Positions 32,715 through 44,472 of a stretch of 64,000 bases of DNA are shown piece after piece. Both the position numbers and the translations under genes were made by a program. The DNA is from Tricholoma matsutake (lineage: Eukaryota > Basidiomycota > Agaricomycetes > Agaricales > Tricholomataceae): contig AP026541.1 of assembly GCA_026075535.2 (NCBI GenBank), forward strand, positions 3,658,001-3,722,000, read 5' to 3'. Below the pieces are notes generated by a model. It was not told the origin of the DNA, searched no databases, and saw nothing but the letters and a program-made list of their open reading frames with translations. The number at the start of each line of letters is the position of its first letter. The first letter of the stretch is position 1.

Positions 32715-33062
32715 TAAACTTAGCTGCTTATCATTAGATCCACAGTTGGTTCTGATCTACTCAAATCTTATTCACAAAACTTTGTTGAAACACTGAAATA
32801 GAGACAATGATACTTGGCAACGTTCTCTGCCAACAAACAGTGTTAGGAGAATTGGCTGCTTATTGTTAGATTCACAGTTTGTTTTGCTCTACTCAGAGCC
32901 TATTCATGAAGCTTGATCATAACACTTATATAGAAACAACAATACTAGGCAATATTCTCTGCTGACAAACAGCATAAAGAGAATTGGCTATTTATCATTA
33001 GATTCACAGTATGTTCTACTCTACTCAGATATTATTTATGAAGCTTCATTGAAGAGCATTTT
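32715..33062. repeat. 132-bp tandem repeat, about 2.7 copies
   Basis: Anchors GGCTGCTTATYRTTAGATYC at about 32722, 32854 and 32986 give an exact 132-bp period; each unit also has CTACTCAGA and ATTCTCTGCTGACAAACAG. It lies directly upstream of the Helitron coding region and could be part of its 5' end. Confidence 0.85.
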
Positions 33063-33074
33063 CTACTTATCAGG

Positions 33075-33560
33075 ACATGCCAGGTGCTACCAGTATCATA
33101 TGGAAGAGTGAACACAGTTCATACTATACATCACCTACATGAGACCACTATTCTCATGAAAAATCAACAAGTAAAATCCACCCTGACTGAAAGCTCTTTA
33201 CAAACATCAGACCCTGACAGAACATGGCTCCTGTATAATAGTCCAACAGAATTACAAGTCACAAACTGCACTTATATGACTCTACACAACTCACTGCAGT
33301 TTACAAATCTTTTTCAAAACAGCAAAAGAGGGAGACCATAATTCTTGCCATGCATCATTTACATGAGAACACTATTCTCATGATAAATCAGCAGGAAAAA
33401 TTGACCATGATTGAAGACTCATTACAAACTTCAAACCTTCACAAGACATGGCTGTTGTATTCTAGTCCAATACAACCACAAGTTAGATATCACAGTGTGT
33501 CTGTTCCAGGACCCATTCAGTTTTTTCAAAACCTTCACATGTCAATGACCATCCATAAAA
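33075..33560. repeat. diverged duplication of about 250 bp
   Basis: CATCACCTACATGAGACCACTATTCTCATGA (in part) at about 33130 and CATCATTTACATGAGAACACTATTCTCATGA (in part) at about 33352 start two parallel segments with shared order. Probably 5' sequence of the Helitron; the exact left end is not visible. Confidence 0.65.
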
Positions 33561-36500
33561 TTGATAGCTTATGAAGAATTCTGGACACAGATTTACAAAA
33601 ACTTTCCTGCTACATTTAGGTGGCTGATATTTATAAGGTATTTTGCATATGACAGTATGCAACTCAGAATGCTTTGGCTAGCTAGACAAATGAAGCAGAA
33701 CACAACTAAAAGACATGACTACTGTTGCATGACTCTTGAATCTTTGCAACTCAGTGTCAGACATGTATATAGACAGCTGCATCATGGTAGTCAAAGAGGT
33801 AGACAAATACAACTGTTACATATGCAGCATGCTATCATACTGTTAAATAACTCTAACCTATTTTGCTGGATTTTCCCTATGAAGAAAGTTGCCACAATTT
33901 ATGGATGTGCTATAATGTCATTTAAATTTAAAATGTTGAGGCACTTTCCTATACACTCAATAATTGATTACTTCATGAGACTCACAGCTATCCAATTTCA
34001 TTTTGTCTGCAAAGGTTTAAAAAGCAGCACTTACATGACTGGAGGAGGAAGACCAGCTGTTTTTTCTGGACAAATGCTACAGGAATATAATACATCAGAA
34101 TATGAAACTGACTGGAATGCTAACTTTTATTTTGTTGATCATGTTGATAGTACAAGTCTATGCCAGTATCCTACATCAGAAGCATTTGCTCATGTGCATA
34201 TGCCTTTGCAACAATTGATACCAATGCTTGCCAACAAAAATATACATAAGATTTCCAAAATCCACAAAATGCAAGTTGGCTCTCATATCTCAAAAGCAAG
34301 TATGTGTCAGAATTTTGACTTCCATAATTGTGTAATCTGTAATCTTTATGTTTCTGTCTTTCAAAAGACCAAAACACAGACTCAAAAACCTGAGGCAGAG
34401 ATAAAACCTGAAACCTTGGTTTATGAAGGAGAAGTTTCACAGCAAAAGACAATATTTCCTCCTGAGCCATTAAATGAGAAGGTGATTCATCAAGTAATTA
34501 AAGATTTTTGCAAAGATTCACAGCCCGAAATGTTGCAGGAAGCTGGATGTGCTGTATGCAGAAAACTTACTCCTATTATTCAGCTGTCAAAGTTGAATGC
34601 AGTCAAAAACCTGTTACACATTCTAGATGTAAAGGGAGTAACCAGAAAGCAACATCAGAGAACAACAGATCAAATTGAAGAAGATAGTGGACCAGTGTTG
34701 AACAAACATTCAGACCAAATATGTGATACCTGTAGACATTACTTGTGAGCTGATAAAATGCCACCACATGCATTAGCAAATGGTTTATGGGTTGGAGAAA
34801 CTCCACCACAATTGTCAAGCTTAAGATTTGTAGAGAAATTATTAATTCAACGAGTATGAGTTAATGGCTGTTTTATTCAAGTCGCTTCTTCGGGACTCAG
34901 AAAGATGGTTTCTCATGTAATTGCATTTGAAACTCCAACACCAAAGGTCTACAACATGCTGCCTCCTCCAATAGAGGATTTAGATGATGTTTTAGCAATT
35001 TTGTTTACTGGGCCATGTAAACCTGCAGAAGAAGACATTAAATGGACTCCTTTGCTAGTATGAAGACAAAATGTGGCAGAAGCTCTGGAATGGCTGAAAC
35101 TTAATCACAGAGATTATGCTGATTTGACAATATCATATGATGAGCTAAACAAGTATCCTGAGGATACGCCACCAGTATCTATTGAATACAGACATGCTTT
35201 GTCAAATAAGATTCCAGAGGCTACAAGTACTTTTGACTCAGCCATAGATGATGGAGTACAAGATGGAGACTGTCCATTTGTGGTTCATGGAATTACTGGG
35301 GAGCAACTCATGACCAAGACTGTTGCTGCTCACAAAAAGATTGCACTGCAACATTGGAACAACAAAGGAGCAGCTCTATCAGTAAGCCATGCTTCAGGAT
35401 CTCAATCAATTTACAATAATCCAAATTTATATCCCCAAATTTTACCATGGCTGTTTCCATATTGCCTTGGAGGCATTGGTACCACACCATTGTCTGATAA
35501 GTCACATAAATGCTACCTTTTGATGTATCATGACAAGAGATTTCAACTAGATGTCAGTTTTCCTTTTGTTGCATTTAGCCATGAGCAAATAAAAGCTGCT
35601 ACCACTGGAGGTTTTTTACTTGCAGAGTCAACAAAATTTAATGACATTTCTGGACGATTGTTGAATGTTGATCAAGACACCTTGCAGCACATTGCCAAAA
35701 GAATGTCAGAAGGAGAAGTAGTACATCCTGCAAATGAAGAGGAAGAACTTTGCTTTCAAGTAATAAAGGATTTGGACCATGTTAGTGGAAAGGTAAAAGG
35801 TTCAATAACAAGTAAAAAATACATGAGAAATGAGCTGTGGTCTCTGATGACATATACAAGTGCTCCACTTTGGTATTTTACAATTTCTCCAGTTGATACC
35901 AAACATCCTATTTCCTTGTACTATGCTGACACTAAAGAAACCTTTAATCCATTTATTCATGTACCAGATGATAGATTTAGGCTGATTGCTAACAATCCTG
36001 TTGCAGGAGCCCATTTTTTTCATTTTATGATACAAATGTTTATTAAACATGTCCTGGGAGTTGGATCAACAAAAAAAGGCTTGTTTGGTGACACATCTGC
36101 ATATTAATGTACAGTAGAACAGCAAGGAAGATTAACATTACATTTACATATGCTGCTGTGGATAAAAGGTGCCATAGCTCCAGAGGAAATTTGGTGTTGC
36201 ATTAAAGATCCTAATTCTATTTTTTCTGAGAGCTTAGTCAAATACTTAGAAAGTTGCCATGCTGGAGAATTTATTACAGGAACAAAAGAAACAGTAGAAA
36301 AAGAAGTGGAATAAAAATGGCTTCAGAAAAATATGAGGATCCTACTGAAACATTACCTGTTCCACCACCACCTGAATGCACTGTAACAAATTGTCAAAAT
36401 TGTGACAAATGCATAGCAATGGCTTTATGGACCAAAGAATATTATGAGACAGTCGATGATTTATTGCTAAAATCAAATGTTCATACTTGCACAACTAACA

Positions 36501-36676
36501 GAAGTAAAAATGGCTCACAACACAAACTGCATTCATTTACAGGCTGTTTGGATAACATTTGGAACAAATGTAAAGCATAGTTTCCAAGACCTCTATTTGA
36601 ATATACAACAGTTGATAAAGAGACTGGTAGTCTGAACTGCAAAAAAACAGAGTCAATGCTAAACACATTTACATAT
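33561..36676 (+). pseudogene. Helitron E RepHel, N-terminal half
   Basis: The first open block (33561-34748) ends in a DUF6570-like segment CAVCRKL...QICDTCRHYL, then NGLWVGETPP and TPTPKVYNMLPPP to about 34990. The Helitron_like_N region follows (35073-36107), with LPWLFPYCLGGIG, YHDKRFQLDVSFPFVAFSHE and MRNELWSL. The metal-binding HUH motif HLHMLLW is intact at 36141-36161. Stops lie at about 34746, 34857, 35061, 36105, 36312 and 36578. The reading frame is cut at CATAT (36672-36676), the target duplication of Gypsy C. Confidence 0.85.
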
Positions 36677-37057
36677 TGTTAGGAAACAGCCCCATTACCT
36701 AATAAAATTTCATTCTATTTTATTATGTCAAATTATGCTACACTTTGATAGCATGAGAATTTTATTTCACATGCATCATTATGTACGCACCTGTACACAT
36801 GCATCGGTAACAATAATGTACAATATATGTAACATAGTATATAAACCCTAAATATACACCTATGGGACCCCAGTTGTGTTCTCTTAGGTATTCCACCTAT
36901 GCTTGTGGTGTGAATGGCCTATCTCAACAAACTCATCTATAAATAACCCCTTGCATCAAACCCATCAATTCCCCCATCACGCGCATGGATCCTGCCCCCT
37001 TCTTGTAGAGAGAACCCACATGGTCTTAGCTAGCAGATAGTGGGTGTCGCCCTAACA
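36677..37057 (+). repeat. 5' LTR of Gypsy C
   Basis: Contains TATATAAACC near 36838 and a proposed transcript start at AGTTGTGTTCT (36872-36882), about 32 bases downstream. Confidence 0.93.
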
Positions 37058-37059
37058 GA

Positions 37060-37070
37060 AGAACACAACT
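37060..37070 (+). promoter_or_regulatory. self-priming site of Gypsy C
   Basis: AGAACACAACT, two bases after the LTR, is the exact 11-base complement of AGTTGTGTTCT at 36872-36882 in the same LTR. Same geometry as in Gypsy A, B and D though the sequences are unrelated. Confidence 0.75.
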
Positions 37071-37543
37071 TCCCATATCAGTGCACCTTCTCTTACTTGC
37101 GCATACGTCATTGTTTTACTGTGCCACATCCAATTAATCATCCTTTCAGCATGAGCTGGAAGTACTTGTACATACATAAACCACCTTTTCTTTTGTAAGC
37201 CAATGCCAGGCCTCACCTTACATTGCAACCACCAGTGATCGAGAGGCAGCACTCATCATTAGGACAGCTGCAACCAGACAACTGATTGGATCTGGTTTAG
37301 GTACGATTTACATTACTCTATTCGGATGACTATTGTAGTTACAAGCTGAATTCAGTGATATCTCTGACATCAGGCACTGTTGGAAGGGGTATTGATCCAA
37401 AGTGCCAAAATAGGCGCCTGACGAACGATGAACCATTGACAAACCATTGACAAACCATCACGTGACCTGTAAACGTTTGGAGAGGTTTCGAAGAACAAGT
37501 CTTGAAATTGTCGAAGAAGTGATTCATCACAGATTTTACAATT

Positions 37544-37587
37544 ATGTCTGAACCCTCAACTTCTAATCCCGGTCCTAATCCAGTTCC
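37544..37587 (+). pseudogene. gag: Gypsy C gag, first 15 codons
   Basis: ATG at 37544 opens MSEPSTSNPGPNPVP and is cut by Gypsy B at GTTCC; the frame resumes at 44473. Confidence 0.8.
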
Positions 37588-38013
37588 TGTAAGGGGACTA
37601 GGGGGGTGCCCTGTGTGTTTCTCCTATTTTTTACATTTGTTCTATATTTTTCCTCACTTCATTTCCTTCTATTCTGCATTTTCTATGATTTTTCCAGATT
37701 TTATTACTAATTTTCCCTTTCTATCATGTTTGTACATGTTGACACTTTTATATTTAGAGGCGGAGCACCCCTTCCGACACCTACCCCTTGGTATGATGTC
37801 ATTCAGCAGCCTTGATCTGCCTATCTCCGCCTTTTCTATTTTTAGGTTATTATTTGATTTTTGTCATCTTCACATATACTGGGCATCGGCAAAGGGATGC
37901 TTAGAGTTTTCTCTTCGGATTTCCCTTTGCTAGGTGTGTCCCCAATCCTTGTATTATGTAGTATAATTTTAACTTCAGATTTCCCTTTGCTAGAGGCTTA
38001 GGTTGCCCTTATA
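37588..38013 (+). repeat. 5' LTR of Gypsy B
   Basis: Proposed transcript start AGAGTTTTCT at 37903-37912, about 28 bases after TATAC. Compared with Gypsy A it has a 60-bp extension in U5 between two copies of GATTTCCCTTTGCTAG (37918-37933 and 37978-37993). Confidence 0.93.
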
Positions 38014-38015
38014 GT

Positions 38016-38025
38016 AGAAAACTCT
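38016..38025 (+). promoter_or_regulatory. self-priming site of Gypsy B
   Basis: AGAAAACTCT, two bases after the LTR, complementary to 37903-37912. Confidence 0.7.
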
Positions 38026-38040
38026 CCCCTAAGGCCCGAA

Positions 38041-39298
38041 ATCGCGAATGCACTGCCCAAGATAGGCAGGTATGGACTGGACGACGCTTCCCAAAGCTCC
38101 ACAGAGTCCCTACACACTGTTCCAGATAGTCTCGCCTTTACTACGCCACCATTTTCGCCAAATGCGCCCCCTAGCGACATGGACGCATCAGAACGCTTCA
38201 ACGCGCTTGAAAGCGACATTTCCGGAATGCACGTGCAAATTGATTCACTTAAATCTATGATCGAAAACTTTGTCAGGACCCTCCAGACTAACCCTATGAC
38301 CAATATTCCCCCCATTACGACTCCAAGCGCACCCAACAACAACATACTGCCAAATGCGTCCACTAAGGAACGCGCCCAGATCAACCTGTCCCCCCCCCGC
38401 TGAATTTAATGGTGCACGTGTGCAGGGATGTGCATTCCTTAATTCCTATGAGTTATACATCAGTCTCCAGTCGCATCAATTCATCGATGAGGCTGCAAAA
38501 ATTTATCAGGCCTTCACATACATGAAATCTGAACGCGCCTATCTCTATGTGGACTGTATCCTGTGTCAAACTAAAGAACTCGGTTCTCTACCTTTCTCCA
38601 CTTGGGGTGACTTTCGAGCTGAGTTCATACACCACTTTTGTCCCCTCAATGAATGCCACTGAGCAGTGACACAACTTGAGTCATCCACTTACCACCAGGC
38701 ACATCAATCCGTGGACGACTATATCGATGAGTTCAAGGATTTGGTGGACATGGCAGGATATGGGAGTGGGCTACCAGTGGTGGTGAAGTTCCGACAGGGG
38801 CTCAACTGAGAAATTCAGGACCAGATTGCACAGATGTTGGAAGGGCACCCAGCAGATGATGATATCTTTGCTTGGTATGAAGCTGCTTCACTCTGTGATG
38901 AGAACCGACTCACAAATGCGGTGTTTAATGCTGCATTCCATGATCCAACTACCACTCATGCACCCTACACCTTCAATTGAACCCTTCCCCACCTCAACCC
39001 CATTCCTGTTTGTCAAACTCCCACACCAGCCATCAATGTCCCAGTACCAATGGATGTTGATGCAGCCCGCAGCAGTGCACGTAAGTTGGATCTCTGCTAC
39101 CATTGTGGGGAAACTGGACACAGGGCTGGAGCATGTCCCCATCATCAGGACATCCGCATGCTCACCCCCAAGGGGCGAGATTAACTCCTCCAAGACTTGT
39201 TGGTGCTTGTAGATGTTGAGGAAGCAAAGGATCAGGTTGCAGAGGAGATCAAGTCAGAAGTTGTAGAGGAGCAGGATTTTCCTATTCACAGCAAGTGA
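38041..39298 (+). pseudogene. gag: Gypsy B gag
   Basis: Homologous to the gag of A and D, with zinc knuckle CYHCGETGHRAGAC near 39097-39138. It is disrupted by a C-run length change near 38392-38400 and stops near 38660, 38806, 38978 and 39182. All four stops are also present in D. The TAA near 39182 is a G-to-T change relative to A, not a CpG transition. Slippery-like GGATTTT is at 39274-39280 and the gag stop at 39296-39298. Confidence 0.88.
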
Positions 39299-42200
39299 AT
39301 CATATGCCCTCACTGCCTGTCCATAACCGCTTTGAAGTCTTGTCAGTTGAATCCCCAGAGAATGAATCCATTTCTGTGACTGCTCCCCTCTCTGACCCTT
39401 CGAAGTTGGCTGAAGACATACCTGCTCTTCCCATCTCTCCTTCTGCTCCATGCCCCAAAATTAAATCATGGGAGCATAAACTACCATGCAAGTATATTGT
39501 TGCATCCACTCCCTCTACACATTCCTTGAACCTAGCAATCGAACTACAGATGACTGACACTGGGCAGATACTCGGTGTCTCTGCACTCCTGGACTCTGGT
39601 GTGACCGGTCTCTTCATCGATGCCCATCTCGTGCAACAACATCACCTAAATACTCGCTCACTCTCATGTCCAATACCTGTGTATAATGTGGATGGATCCC
39701 CAAATGAAGCTGGTGCCATCCGAGAGCTTGTAGACCTGGTTCTCCGTTACAAAGATCATAGTGAGCATGCCCTTTTTGCTGTCACTCAATTAGGAAAGCA
39801 AAAGGTGATTTTGGGCTATCCATGGCTTCGAGACCATAACCCAGAGGTCGACTGGTGTACCGGGGAGGTTACCATGAGCCAATGTCCATCCCGCTGTCAG
39901 ACTTGTTTCACAGAAGCCAGGCAAGAATGCCGTGGACAGAAGGCGGTGATACGACGTACTCAGAAGTGTTGTGCCGGACCCCTGCCTATACCTGAAGTGG
40001 AGTTGGAGGGGGTTCCTGATCTGATGCCGGACTCAGATGATGATGATGATGTGGACCCAGAGGAAGTGGAGGAGGGTGATCAGATCTTCTACACTGCAAT
40101 TTGCTCATCGCACAAGGTGTGTGCTACATTGAACATATCCCAACACCTTGCTGAGGCCTTCCACAAAAACAATGCTGCTAAATCCTCTACTAATTCCTTA
40201 CTCCCTCATCTCCATGAGTTTGAAGACGTGTTCTCCAAGGAGTCGTTTGACTCTCTTCCTGTGTGCAAGCCATGGGATCACGCGATGGAGCTCACCCCCG
40301 GTGCAACCCCTTCATCCTGCAAGGTCTATCCTCTCTCTCCTGAAGAACTACGACAGCTTGACCAGTTCATCGACGAGCACCTGGCCTCTGGATGTATTCG
40401 ACCATCGAAGTCACCCATGACCTCTCCCTTTTTCTTTGTCAAGAAGAAGGATGGCTCACTTCGACCAGTTCAAGACTACAGAAGGCTCAACAACATTATG
40501 GTCAAAAATTGCTACCCACTACCTCTCATCTCTGAACTCGTGAACCAGCTCCATGGAGCCTGATACTTCACCAAGCTCGATGTCCATTGGGGCTACAATA
40601 ATGTGAGGATAAAGGAGGGAGATGAGTGGAAGGCAGCCTTTCATACCAACTGTGGTCTTTTTGAACCGCTTGTCATTAGTGTTTAAAGGTCCAGTCCAGT
40701 CCAGTTTTTGACGTCCAAATGGGGCAACCAGCAACCACAACCGGTCTAGGACTGACCCAGATATTGGAGGACCGCAACCAGACCCTTTAGGACCGGTCCT
40801 AATTGGTCCATGGACCGAAAAAAGACTGGTTCAGACCAGTCTTTTGTCGTAAAATTTATTGTGTCAAATAACCCATATGTATCTCAACAAATATGACCAT
40901 TACCTCATATATACTATATTCATGGATAGAGATTGTAATGCTCCGTAGACCGATTCAACATTTAAGCAATTTGACTGAGATATGGCCAAAACCAAAAGGA
41001 CATGCATTCAAGTTGCAGTTTGTAGTTTGTAATTTGTAGTTTGTAGTTGCACTCATTTGGGCTGTTATATTAATAAAATCCCATGGTACAGATAATTAGG
41101 TGGGTTGTTGTTACTTTTATGATGTCATATAGCTGTACAAAAAAAATTATAGCTCAGGTAATAAACAATGCAATCAAAGTTGTTCTGATAGAACAAAATA
41201 CTTGTACAAAAATGTTTTTGGTCATATCTCAACCAATTCTTGACCGTTTTTGATGATCCAGGGACCAAAAATAAAGTAAATATGTGTGGGAGTAAGGTCC
41301 AACATATGTTCAGACGAAAGACCAGTTGCAACTGGTTTGAACCGGTTTCTCATTGGTCCTACTATATTTTTCAAAATGAAAGACCAGCAACTGGACTGAC
41401 AAAGACTGGTCCATAAATAGACCACTGGTCCAGTCCTAATCAGTCCAGTTCAGTTCAGTTTTGGTCTTTTTTTCGGTCCTACAGACTGGACCTTTAAACA
41501 CTACTTGTCATGTTCTTTGGCCTTACTAATAGCCCTGCCACCTTTCAGACCATGATGAATGACATCTTCCACGACCTCATCCTCGAAGGCATTGTCTGCA
41601 TCTATCTTGACGACATCCTCATCTTCACTCGCACAGTTGAAGAACACCGTCGCATCATGCGCCTCATCCTAGAATGGCTTTGATGGTACAAACTCTACCT
41701 TTGTCAGGACAAATGCGAGGTTGAGAAGACCAAGATCGAGTACCTCGGCCTGATTATCTTGGAGGGTCAAGTGGAGATGGATCCTATCAAGGTGAACGGG
41801 GTCACAGCTTGGCCAACACCCACGAGCAAGAAAGAGGTGCAGTCTTTCCTGGGCTTCATCAATTTCTATCAGTGTTTTATCAAAAATTTCTCACATCATG
41901 CATGACCACTGTTCGACTTGCCAGGAAAGGAGGCATGGAGGTGGGATAATGCACAACAGGAGGCATTCAAAAGGCTTAAAGAGATGGTCACTTCTGCTTC
42001 CATCCTTACCTTTGCTGATGATTCGCATCCTTTTTGTGTAGAAGCTGACAGTTCTGACTTTGCAATGGGCGCCGTGTTGTCTCAGCAGTCTCCAGAGGAC
42101 CAGAAGTGGCATCCTGTTGCATTCTACTCCAAAAGCCTTAGTGCTGTAGAGTGAAATTATGAGATCCATGACAAGGAGATGTTGGCAATAATGCATGCGC

Positions 42201-44035
42201 TTGAGGAGTGGCAACACTTCCTCGAGGGTGCCCAACACAAGGTGGAAATTTGGATGGATCACAAGAATCTTGAGTACTTTATGACAGCCAAGAAATTGAA
42301 CCATCATCAAGCTCGTTGGTCCCTGTATCTATCCAGATTCGACTTCTCCTTGCACCACCATCCGGGTTGCAGCATGGGGAAGACCAATGCCCTCTCCCGA
42401 TGTGCAGACCATGGGGATGGCAGCGATGACAACCAAAACATTGTGTTGTTGCAGCCAGACCTGTTCACCATTCGGGCACTGGAAGGCATCGCACCCCAGG
42501 GCAAGGAGCGGGACATCCTACATGACACTCATCGTGCAAACCGTAGCGGTTTACATGAGGATGTTGTTGCCCGAGCTGTTACAGAACTGAGGAAGGGATC
42601 CACCCTTTCCTTGCATGTGGCAGAGTGGGCTGAAAAGGAAGACTTGTTGTATTTCAGGGACCGCATCTATGTTCCCAATGACCCAGACCTTTGCCGATGT
42701 ATCATATCCCAACACCATGACTCACAGATTGCTGGCCATCCTGGACGCTGGAAGACCTTGGAGCTCACCTCACAGAATTATTGGTGGCCACAAATGTCAT
42801 GGCTCATTGGTCAGTATTGTCACACTTGTGACCTTTGCTTATGCACCAAGGTTCCTTGTCACAAGCCCATTGGCGAGCTACACCCTCTTCCTGTTCCAGA
42901 GAGTCGTTGGGATGTTGTCAGCATCGACTTTGTAGTGGAGTTGCCAGAGTCAAATGGGTTTAATGTGGTGATGTGCACAGTTGATTCAGTGGGAAAACGC
43001 GCTCACTTTATTCCCACTCACACCACTGTCAGTGCCCTGGGTGCCACCCGACTCTACCTCCACCATGTGTGGAAATTACATGGACTTCCTGGTGCTTTCC
43101 TCTCGGATCGTGGCCCTCAGTTCATGGCAGAGTTCACTCATGAGCTGTACCGACTCCTGGGGATCAAACTCCTTGCTTCAACCGCTTATCACCCACAAAG
43201 TGATGGCCAGACTGAGCAAGTCAACCAGGAACTGGAGCAGTACATCCGCATCTTTGTCAATGAATGCCAGGATGATTGGGACGATCTTCTTCCCTTGGCC
43301 GAGTTCAGATACAACAACCATGTCCATGCCTCCACTCAACAGACCCCTTTCCTCTTAGACACTGGATGACATCCACGCATGGGATTTGAACCTCGCCAAA
43401 CTCCCTCACACATCAAGACGGTGAATGAGTTCACAGAATGCATGCGGGATAGCTTGGAGGAGGCAAGGGCAGCCTTAGCAAAGGCGAAAGATGACATGGT
43501 GCGCTTTTACAACCAACGCCATTCTCTGACCCCTCAGTACAAGGTTGGTGATCGAGTTTATCTTGACTCCAGTGACATCTCCACTACACGTCCATCCAAG
43601 AAACTCACTCATCGCTTCTTGGGACCTTTCCCCATTGTCAAGTGTGTTGGAATGCATGCCTATCATCTATGCCTCCCAGCCTCCATGTCCAGACTCCACC
43701 CCATCTTCCATGTCATCAAACTGCTTCCAGCTCCCCCAGATCCATTCCTGGGATGCCATTCACACCCACCACCACCGCCTACAGTGATCAAGGGAGAACC
43801 CCAATACGAAGTCGAGTCAATCTTGGACAGCCATTTACATCGAGGAAAACTCCAGTATTTGGTGCATTGGAAGGGTTACAGGTATGAGGAGAACTCATGG
43901 GTCAAAGAGTCTGATGTGAATGCCCTTTGGTTAATCAAGGAATTCCACCGACAGCACACTGCTGCACCGTGTCGCATTCAAGTCATGGACTTTGGTCGTA
44001 TGCAATTTCGAATGCATCAGGGCAATGCATCTTAG
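39274..44035 (+). pseudogene. pol: Gypsy B pol (interrupted by a hAT MITE)
   Basis: Pol is in the -1 frame relative to gag. Retropepsin LLDSGVTG near 39590; RT from about 40200, with [21 protein letters not shown] near 40425; MITE at 40677-41503; RT catalytic YLDD near 41608; RNase H near 42045; integrase HHDSQIAGHPGRW zinc region near 42715 and DDE core near 42925-43240; chromodomain near 43800-43930, ending at 44035. Stops include those near 40561, 41683, 41903, 42152 and 43367. Confidence 0.88.
40677..41503. mobile_element. hAT-type MITE inside Gypsy B
   Basis: 827 bp with 20-bp perfect terminal inverted repeats TAGTGTTTAAAGGTCCAGTC, flanked by the 8-bp duplication CTTGTCAT (40669-40676 and 41504-41511). 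Subterminal regions repeat GGTCC and ACCAGTC motifs. No transposase frame. Its removal restores the RT reading frame, so both ends are secure. This is the innermost layer of the nest. Confidence 0.95.
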
Positions 44036-44046
44036 AGAGGGGGTGA

Positions 44047-44472
44047 TTTAAGGGGACTAGGGGGGTGCCCTGTGTGTTTCTCCTATTTTTTACATTTGTT
44101 CTGTATTTTTCCTCACTTCATTTCCTTCTATTCTGCATTTTCTATGATTTTTCCAGATTTTATTACTAATTTTCCCTTTCTATCCTGTTTGTACATGTTG
44201 ACACTTTTATATTTAGAGGTGGAGCACCCCTTCCAACACCTACCCCTTGGTATGATGTCATTCGGTGGCCTTGATCCGCCTATCTCCGCCTTTTCTATTT
44301 TTAGGTTATTATTTGATTTTTGTCATCTTCACATATACTGGGCATCAGCAAAGGGATGCTTAGAGTTTTCTCTTCGGATTTTCCTTTGCTAGGTGTGTCC
44401 CCAATCCCTGTATTATGTAGTATAATTTTAACTTCGGATTTCCCTTTGCTAGAGGCTTAGGTTGCCCTCATA
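44047..44472 (+). repeat. 3' LTR of Gypsy B
   Basis: 426 bp, preceded by the purine tract GAGAGGGGGTGA. Starts TTTAAGGGG and ends CCCTCATA; both ends are mutated relative to the family. Confidence 0.92.

Larger units (their letters stand above)
37588..44472 (+). mobile_element. Ty3/Gypsy chromovirus B, inserted in C
   Basis: LTRs 37588-38013 and 44047-44472 (426 bp each), target duplication GTTCC (37583-37587 and 44473-44477). Same family as A and D. A hAT MITE interrupts its reverse transcriptase. LTRs differ at about 13 positions (about 3 percent). The 3' LTR starts TTTAAGG instead of TGTAAGG. Confidence 0.95.
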
